Source: Micromonospora aurantiaca ATCC 27029
Lineage (GTDB): Bacteria > Actinomycetota > Actinomycetes > Mycobacteriales > Micromonosporaceae
Direction: 5' to 3'
NCBI RefSeq assembly: GCF_000145235.1
Contig: NC_014391.1
Location: forward strand, 992,001 to 1,056,000
Length of the DNA stretch: 64,000 nucleotides
Position numbers and translations under genes: made by a program. Under the pieces are notes generated by a model. It did not search any database. It was not told the DNA's origin and saw nothing but the letters and a program-made list of their open reading frames with translations. This document shows, one piece after another, positions 58,969 through 64,000 of this stretch; positions within the stretch are counted from its first letter, which is position 1, and every line of letters begins with the position of its first letter.

Positions 58969-61293
58969 TCAGCGGGGACGCCGCGTCTTCGGCAGGTCGA
59001 ACTGGTCAGCCCGTCGGCAGTCCTTCGGACCGCCGATCGCCTGCGGGCCAACCTCGTCGAGGGCCTTACGGGCGCGCTGGCGGCCCAGGTTCCAGGCGTA
59101 CCAGGGGTCGGGCTCGGCGAGGTCGTCGGCGATCCAGCTCAGCGTGCACCGGCGTACCGGGTCGGGGAGCTTGGCAAGCGCCGGGGTGGCGTCGGCGGAC
59201 AACGCCCGCAGGTACCAGGCGTCGATCTTGCCGGTCTGTTCGTACCGCAGCGTGTTGCGGCGGGCGACGTAGTCCTCCGGGTTGAGCACGGCCAGGCCGA
59301 GCAGCATCGCCACGGCCAGCGCGAGCGTGGTGCCGGGAATCCACCGGCCCCGCCACTTGACGCCGGCCGCGATGATCATCAGGAAGACCGTGCCGAGCAG
59401 CATCTCGAACGCCATCACGAAGATCCGCTCGCCGGTGAAGCTGTAGACCTTCTGGTACGTCCACATCCGGGACAGCGCCGACGCCACGATCACCACGCTC
59501 AGCGCGCTGATCAGCCCGAGCAGCACGCGCAGCATGATCCGCTCGACCGGCCGCTCCCGGCGTGCCCAGCGGCTCACCCCGCCGAGCACCGCCACGGTCA
59601 GCAGCGTGACGAAGAGCAGCTGCCAGAAGCCGCTACGCGCGTACTCGGCGTAGCTGAGCCCGGCGACCCGCTGCACGTGCTGCTGCCCGCCGAAGAGCGT
59701 GGTGAACTGCACCACCACGAACCCGGCGAACAGCAGCGTGAGCGCGCCGATGGCCGGGGCCCACTCCAGCAGGCCGAGACGGCGCTCACCCTCGCGATCC
59801 AACGTGGACAGGTCGGGTGGCGCGGCGAGCGTGTAGAGCGCGGCGACAGCGATCAGCCCGCCCACCACTGCGAGGAACAGCCAGCCGAACACCGTACCGA
59901 GGTTGATCTCGGGGACGAGCGAGCCGAGCGCCTCGGAGAACGCCGCGTCGGCCGACGCGAGCAGGCTGCCGAAGACCACGAGCACCACGACCGTGGCGAC
60001 CACCGAGACGGTCACCTTGCGTACCGTCGCCTCCTGCGGCGAGGCGGTGATGTGCCGGCGTACCCATGGCAGGCCGCGCAACGCCGCGAACGGCGTCGCC
60101 ACCAGGCCGAACAGGACCGAGCGCACCAGCCGCCCGCCGATGATCGCGAGGGTGGCGCAGCCGAGCGCGCCGAGCACGCAGAACGTCACGAGCCACCAGG
60201 CGTTGCGGAACGCCGGCACGGCGATCAGGGCCAGCGCGGCCGCCGCCCACCCGGCCCGGATGAGCTTGTCGGCGCGCGGCAGCTCCGCGGTCTTCGACCG
60301 GACCGCCAGCACCACCGCGAGCGTGAGCGTGAGCCACCCCAGGAACCAGCCGACGCCGACGCGGCCCAGCGGCACGAAGACCGCGCTGCCGACCGCGGCG
60401 GCCAGCACCGCGAGCGGCACGGCCCGCCCGGTCGCTGCCTTCGGGCCCGGCCACCGCGCGCCGAGGAACGAGGTCCGCGGCACCTGAGGTCGCGGCGCCC
60501 ACGTCGGCGCCTGCGGGTGCCCGCTCCACCCCATTCCGGGGTACGGCGGCGCGGGCACCGGCCCACCGCCGTGCGGAGGCGGCGTGCCCGGAGCACGTTG
60601 CGCACCCGGCGCGGACGGCGGCCCGGAGCCCGGCTGCGTGCCCGGCGCTGCCGATGACCCGGAGGCCGGCTGCGTGCCCACGGGAGCGGCAGGCGTCTGC
60701 GAGGCCCTCGCCGGGTCTGAGGTCGCGGAAGTGGCCGTCTGCGGAGCGCCGTCGCCGGGACGCGCGCCGGCCTCACCGGAGCCGGCCGTGGCCGCCCCCG
60801 CTGCGTCGGCGCTCGCGACGGACGGCTTCGAGCCGGCCGCCTGGGTGGTGCCCGGAGCGGCGTCCGGCGGGGCGGCGACGGCCTCTCCGCCCGTCGGCCG
60901 GTCGGCCGGTGCGGCGGCGGGCTTTCCACTACCTGTCGCTGCCGTCGCAGCGCCCTCCTGCGGGGAGCGCTCGGCGGCGGGCGCTGTGGCCTGGGCGGGC
61001 ACCGCCGCCGCAGGCTGGCCGGTCGCCGTTTGCTGGCCGGTCGCCGGGACCAGCGGGAGGAACAACGCGTACCCCTGGGTGCCGGGTGGCACGGTGACCG
61101 GAATCGCCCAGCCGGGCTGCCCCTCGGCGCCCGGCCAGGGCACCGGCGCGGGAGCGCCCTCCATCGTGGGCAGGACCAGCAGGTACGGCTGTGCGGGGGC
61201 GGGGACGTCGCCCGGCGCGGGCCCGGCCGCGGGGGCGGCGCGGGACGGCTCGGGGGACGGGGCCGGCTCGGACAAGGGACGCTCCTCGATCAC
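58969..61293 (-). CDS. DUF4173/DUF4153 membrane protein with long Pro/Ala-rich N-terminus
   Basis: 774 residues. About the first 260 are Pro/Ala/Gly/Thr-rich and probably disordered. Then come some ten membrane helices with DUF4173 hallmarks: GLSYAEYARSGFWQLLFV and LNPEDYVARRNTLRYEQTGKIDAWYLRALSADATPAL near the C-terminus. Function unknown; family members often lie beside two-component systems. GTG start at 61293. Confidence 0.85.
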   Translation of the reverse strand: MIEERPLSEPAPSPEPSRAAPAAGPAPGDVPAPAQPYLLVLPTMEGAPAPVPWPGAEGQPGWAIPVTVPPGTQGYALFLPLVPATGQQTATGQPAAAVPAQATAPAAERSPQEGAATAATGSGKPAAAPADRPTGGEAVAAPPDAAPGTTQAAGSKPSVASADAAGAATAGSGEAGARPGDGAPQTATSATSDPARASQTPAAPVGTQPASGSSAAPGTQPGSGPPSAPGAQRAPGTPPPHGGGPVPAPPYPGMGWSGHPQAPTWAPRPQVPRTSFLGARWPGPKAATGRAVPLAVLAAAVGSAVFVPLGRVGVGWFLGWLTLTLAVVLAVRSKTAELPRADKLIRAGWAAAALALIAVPAFRNAWWLVTFCVLGALGCATLAIIGGRLVRSVLFGLVATPFAALRGLPWVRRHITASPQEATVRKVTVSVVATVVVLVVFGSLLASADAAFSEALGSLVPEINLGTVFGWLFLAVVGGLIAVAALYTLAAPPDLSTLDREGERRLGLLEWAPAIGALTLLFAGFVVVQFTTLFGGQQHVQRVAGLSYAEYARSGFWQLLFVTLLTVAVLGGVSRWARRERPVERIMLRVLLGLISALSVVIVASALSRMWTYQKVYSFTGERIFVMAFEMLLGTVFLMIIAAGVKWRGRWIPGTTLALAVAMLLGLAVLNPEDYVARRNTLRYEQTGKIDAWYLRALSADATPALAKLPDPVRRCTLSWIADDLAEPDPWYAWNLGRQRARKALDEVGPQAIGGPKDCRRADQFDLPKTRRPR

Positions 61294-61430
61294 AGGGTTT
61301 CGTCACTGTAGGGCCCATCAGGTGTCCGTCGCCGCCCCGGTTGTCCGTTCGGTCATGCCGCCCCGGCCGATCGGCGTGGATCGAACCTTTGGCGGCTCGC
61401 GGCCGTACCAGTGCGCGGGAGGTCGATCAC

Positions 61431-62327
61431 ATGGCCGCACGTCGCGCGCTCGCCGCGCTCGCCGCCGTCGCCGCGACGGTGCCGCTGACCGCCGCGCCGG
61501 CCGCGGCGCACGGTGCGCCGACCAGCCCGCTGAGCCGGGCCGCCGCGTGCGGGCCCGAGGGTGGCCGGGCGCAGACGCCCGCCTGCCGGGCCGCGGTCGC
61601 CGCCGGAGCGGCGGTACGCGAGTGGGACAACATCCGGGTGGCGCGGATCGACGGGCGGGACCGGGAACGCATCCCGGACGGGGAGCTGTGCAGCGGCGGG
61701 CTGTCCGCGTACCGGGGACTGGACCTGGCGCGCGCCGACTGGCCCGCCACCACGCTCACGGCCGGTGCCCGGCACACGTTCCGTTACCGCACCACCATTC
61801 CGCACCGGGGCACGTTCCGGTACTACGTCACCACCGGCTCGTACTCGCCTCGGCGCTCGCTGACCTGGGCGGATCTGGAGGAGAAGCCGTTCCTTCAGGT
61901 CACCGACCCGCCGATCCGCGCGGGCGCGTACGAGATGCGGGGGCGGCTGCCGGCCGACCGTAGCGGCCGGCACATCGTCTATGTGATCTGGCAGAACTCG
62001 GACACCCAGGACACGTACTACTCCTGCTCGGACGTGATCTTCCGGGCGGCACGCGGTGCGTCGGACCCGCCGTCGGCAGCGCCGAAGGCGAGCGCGTCGC
62101 CCCCGCGTACCCTCGCCGTTCCGGCGGCCGACGACGAGCCGGCGGTGCCGGTCGCGACGGTGACCGACGGCGGACCGCTGTCCCGGCCGCTCCTGGTCGG
62201 CGCGGCGGCGCTCGTCGTCGCGCTGCTCGCGGCGGCGGTGGTCGGACTGCGACGGACCGGCGGGCCGCCGCCCGGGCGGCCGTGCGGTGTCCGCAACCAC
62301 CGCGCCGGGCGGCGCCGCATCTGGTGA
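61431..62327 (+). CDS. AA10 lytic polysaccharide monooxygenase, membrane-tethered
   Basis: 298 residues. The signal peptide (1-26) ends just before His27, so the mature protein starts with the histidine required for the copper brace; the second brace histidine is probably His125 in TIPHRGTFRYYVT. Chitin-binding-3/AA10 features continue through HIVYVIWQNSDTQDTYYSCSDVIF. A Pro/Ala linker and one membrane helix (LLVGAAALVVALLAAAVVGLRR, about 260-281) follow, so the enzyme stays at the cell surface. It oxidatively cleaves chitin or cellulose, or acts on the cell's own wall. Confidence 0.85.
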   Translation: MAARRALAALAAVAATVPLTAAPAAAHGAPTSPLSRAAACGPEGGRAQTPACRAAVAAGAAVREWDNIRVARIDGRDRERIPDGELCSGGLSAYRGLDLARADWPATTLTAGARHTFRYRTTIPHRGTFRYYVTTGSYSPRRSLTWADLEEKPFLQVTDPPIRAGAYEMRGRLPADRSGRHIVYVIWQNSDTQDTYYSCSDVIFRAARGASDPPSAAPKASASPPRTLAVPAADDEPAVPVATVTDGGPLSRPLLVGAAALVVALLAAAVVGLRRTGGPPPGRPCGVRNHRAGRRRIW

Positions 62328-62328
62328 C

Positions 62329-63318
62329 TCAGCCGAGCAGGCGCTCGATCTCGGCCAGGTCGTCCCCGGCGAGGTCGAGGTTGTTCAGCGCGGCCACGTT
62401 GCCCTCCAGCTGCCCGACGCTGCTCGCGCCGATGATGAGGCTGGTCATGCGCGGGTCGCGCAGCGCCCACGCCAGGGCGAGCTGGGCCAGGGTCTGCCCG
62501 CGCCGCTGCGCCACCGCGGCGAGCCCTCGGACCGTCGCCATCGTCTCGTCGTCGAGGTCGCTCTCGTTCAGGAAGACGCTCGTGCGCACCCGGGAGTCGG
62601 CCGGGATGCCCTTCAGGTAACGGTCGGTGAGCAGGCCCTGGGCGAGCGGGCTGTACGCGATGCAGCCGGCGCCGACGCTCTCCAGCGTGTCCAGCAGGCC
62701 GTCGCTCTCCGTCCAGCGGTTCATCATCGAGTACGACGGCTGGTTGATCAGCAGCGGCGTGCCCAGGTCGCGGAGGATCGCCGCGGCCCGCTCGGTCTGC
62801 TCCGAGTCGTAGTTGGAGATGCCCACGTAGAGTGCCTTGCCGGAGCGGACGATCGCGTCGAGCGCGCCCATCGTCTCCTCCAGCGGAGTCTCCGGGTCGA
62901 ACCGGTGCGAGTAGAAGACGTCGACGTAGTCCAGCCCGAGGCGGCGCAGCGACTGGTCCAGCGACGAGATCAGGTACTTGCGCGAACCCCACTCGCCGTA
63001 CGGGCCGGGCCACATCAGGTACCCGGCCTTGCTGGAGATCACCAGCTCGTCCCGGTACGGCTTCAGGTCGGTGGCGAGCAGCCGGCCGAAGTTCTCCTCC
63101 GCCGAACCGGGCGGCGGGCCGTAGTTGTTCGCCAGGTCGAAGTGGGTGATGCCGAGGTCGAAGGCGCGGCGGACGATGTCGCGCTGCCGCTCGAAGGGGC
63201 GGTCCGGTCCGAAGTTGTGCCACAGGCCGAGGGAGATGACAGGCAGCTTCAGCCCGCTGCGGCCGGTGCGCCGGTAGATCATCTCGTGGTAACGGTCGTC
63301 GCTGGCGAGGTAGGTCAC
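62329..63318 (-). CDS. Aldo/keto reductase, YghZ/L-glyceraldehyde-3-phosphate reductase type
   Basis: 329 residues of the AKR TIM barrel: GITHFDLANNYGPPPGSAEENFG (catalytic Asp and Tyr), ELVISSKAGYLMWPGPYGEWGSRKYL (Lys), DYVDVFYSHRFDP (His) and the NADPH-binding end SLIIGASSVGQLEGN. The GPPPGSAEENFG and WPGPYG segments match YghZ-like enzymes that reduce L-glyceraldehyde-3-phosphate and methylglyoxal. GTG start at 63318. Convergent with the LPMO gene (1 nt apart) and divergent from the next reductase. Confidence 0.9.
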   Translation of the reverse strand: MTYLASDDRYHEMIYRRTGRSGLKLPVISLGLWHNFGPDRPFERQRDIVRRAFDLGITHFDLANNYGPPPGSAEENFGRLLATDLKPYRDELVISSKAGYLMWPGPYGEWGSRKYLISSLDQSLRRLGLDYVDVFYSHRFDPETPLEETMGALDAIVRSGKALYVGISNYDSEQTERAAAILRDLGTPLLINQPSYSMMNRWTESDGLLDTLESVGAGCIAYSPLAQGLLTDRYLKGIPADSRVRTSVFLNESDLDDETMATVRGLAAVAQRRGQTLAQLALAWALRDPRMTSLIIGASSVGQLEGNVAALNNLDLAGDDLAEIERLLG

Positions 63319-63375
63319 CAGGCCATTCTGTCCGGACCGGAGTGCGCACGCAGCGGCGCGGGTACGTTCGGCCTC

Positions 63376-64000
63376 ATGCGTTACGTGCGGCTCGACACCC
63401 CCAAGCCCATCTCCAAGATCGGCCTCGGCACCTGGCAGTTCGGCTCCAAGGAGTGGGGCTACGGCCCCGAGTACGAGCGCCGCGCCGCCGAGATCGTCCG
63501 GCGGGCGCTCGACCTGGGCGTCACCCTGTTCGACACCGCCGAGCTGTACGGCTTCGGCCGCAGCGAGCGCATCCTCGGCGCGGCCCTGGGCGACGACCGG
63601 GCCAAGGTCGTGGTCGCCACCAAGATCTTCCCGTTGCTGCCGGTCGCGCCGGTGGTGCAGCAGCGCGCTGTCGCCTCCGCCGCCCGGCTCGGCGTCGACG
63701 GCATCGACCTCTACCAGGTGCACCAGGCCAACCCGGTGGTCGCCGACACCACCACCATGCGCGGCATGCGCTCGTTGCAGGACGTCGGGCTGGTCGGCGA
63801 GGTCGGCGTCAGCAACTACGGCCTGCGCCGGTGGCGGTTCGCCGAGGCCGCGCTGGGCCGCCGGGTGCTGAGCAACCAGGTCCGCTACAGCATGATCGAC
63901 CGCGGCCCCGAGGAAGACCTCATCCCGTACGCGGAGCAGGCCGGCCGGATCGTCATCGCGTACTCCCCGCTGGCGCAGGGTTTCCTCTCCGGCCGCTACG
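63376..64000 (+). CDS. Aldo/keto reductase, N-terminal part (cut by window end)
   Basis: 208 complete codons are visible, open at the right edge: MRYVRLDTPKPISKIGLGTW, LGVTLFDTAELYGFGRSERILG (Asp and Tyr), KVVVATKIFPLLPV (Lys), GIDLYQVHQANP (His) and GRIVIAYSPLAQGFLSGRY. A second AKR, different in subfamily from its divergent neighbour 57 bp away. TACGTT (63362-63367) ends 8 nt before the ATG, so the transcript may be leaderless. Confidence 0.88.
   Translation, partial: MRYVRLDTPKPISKIGLGTWQFGSKEWGYGPEYERRAAEIVRRALDLGVTLFDTAELYGFGRSERILGAALGDDRAKVVVATKIFPLLPVAPVVQQRAVASAARLGVDGIDLYQVHQANPVVADTTTMRGMRSLQDVGLVGEVGVSNYGLRRWRFAEAALGRRVLSNQVRYSMIDRGPEEDLIPYAEQAGRIVIAYSPLAQGFLSGRY

Overview
The window is high-GC actinobacterial chromosome, most like a member of the Micromonosporaceae (Micromonospora or a close relative). 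The grounds are the very GC-rich third codon positions, many GTG starts, frequent 4-nt stop/start overlaps, [16 protein letters not shown] placed 7-8 nt after TANNNT boxes, and the gene order. Several blocks keep the order I recall from Mycobacterium tuberculosis: SIS protein-manA, ahcY, mtrA-mtrB-lpqB, comF-like, hpf, secA, then an Rv3235-type gene; and RDD-spoIIM-DUF58-moxR-DUF4350 (Rv3695 to Rv3691). The species call is inference.

Layout. 1-3.5 kb: putrescine/GABA catabolism (partial aminotransferase, gamma-aminobutyraldehyde dehydrogenase, divergent aldehyde dehydrogenase). 3.5-10.3 kb: an accessory polymorphic-toxin island. A YwqJ-deaminase/SUKH-3 gene diverges from a cassette of YbaB-like protein, WXG100-like protein, a 1410-residue CpnT-like toxin with a papain-fold/deamidase domain and a RelA/SpoT-like C-terminal tip, and a 144-residue putative immunity protein overlapping the toxin stop by 4 nt. 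10.3-17.7 kb: endonuclease V, a membrane-anchored secreted protein, Trm112, a SIS isomerase, a CDF metal transporter, manA and ahcY with a long structured leader. 17.8-21.3 kb: efeUOB iron uptake behind a probable iron box. 21.3-28.2 kb: the RDD/SpoIIM/DUF58/MoxR/DUF4350/DUF4129 membrane cluster. 28.4-39.7 kb: mtrAB-lpqB, comF-like, hpf, two double-GNAT acetyltransferases and secA.

39.7-43.2 kb holds palindromic interspersed elements, a G-quadruplex tract, an Rv3235-like gene and a small HTH regulator; matched 10-bp direct repeats lie upstream of both genes. 43.2-49.5 kb: pruA, a PadR regulator, prfB, ftsEX, smpB and ssrA (tmRNA). 49.6-54.5 kb: a hemerythrin-like protein, a lipoprotein, a benzoylformate-decarboxylase-like enzyme, MTA phosphorylase, YqgE and tRNA-Ala(GGC). 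54.5-64 kb: an integrase remnant beside the tRNA, a TetR/VOC divergent pair with twin operators, a DUF1772 gene, AraC/VOC, a phosphodiesterase, a DUF4173 membrane protein, a tethered lytic polysaccharide monooxygenase and two divergent aldo/keto reductases, the last cut by the window edge.

The best candidate for a little-described system is the two-warhead toxin cassette at 3.5-10.3 kb. The next most notable signals are the ahcY leader, the paired repeats around the HTH gene and the family of nested palindromes.
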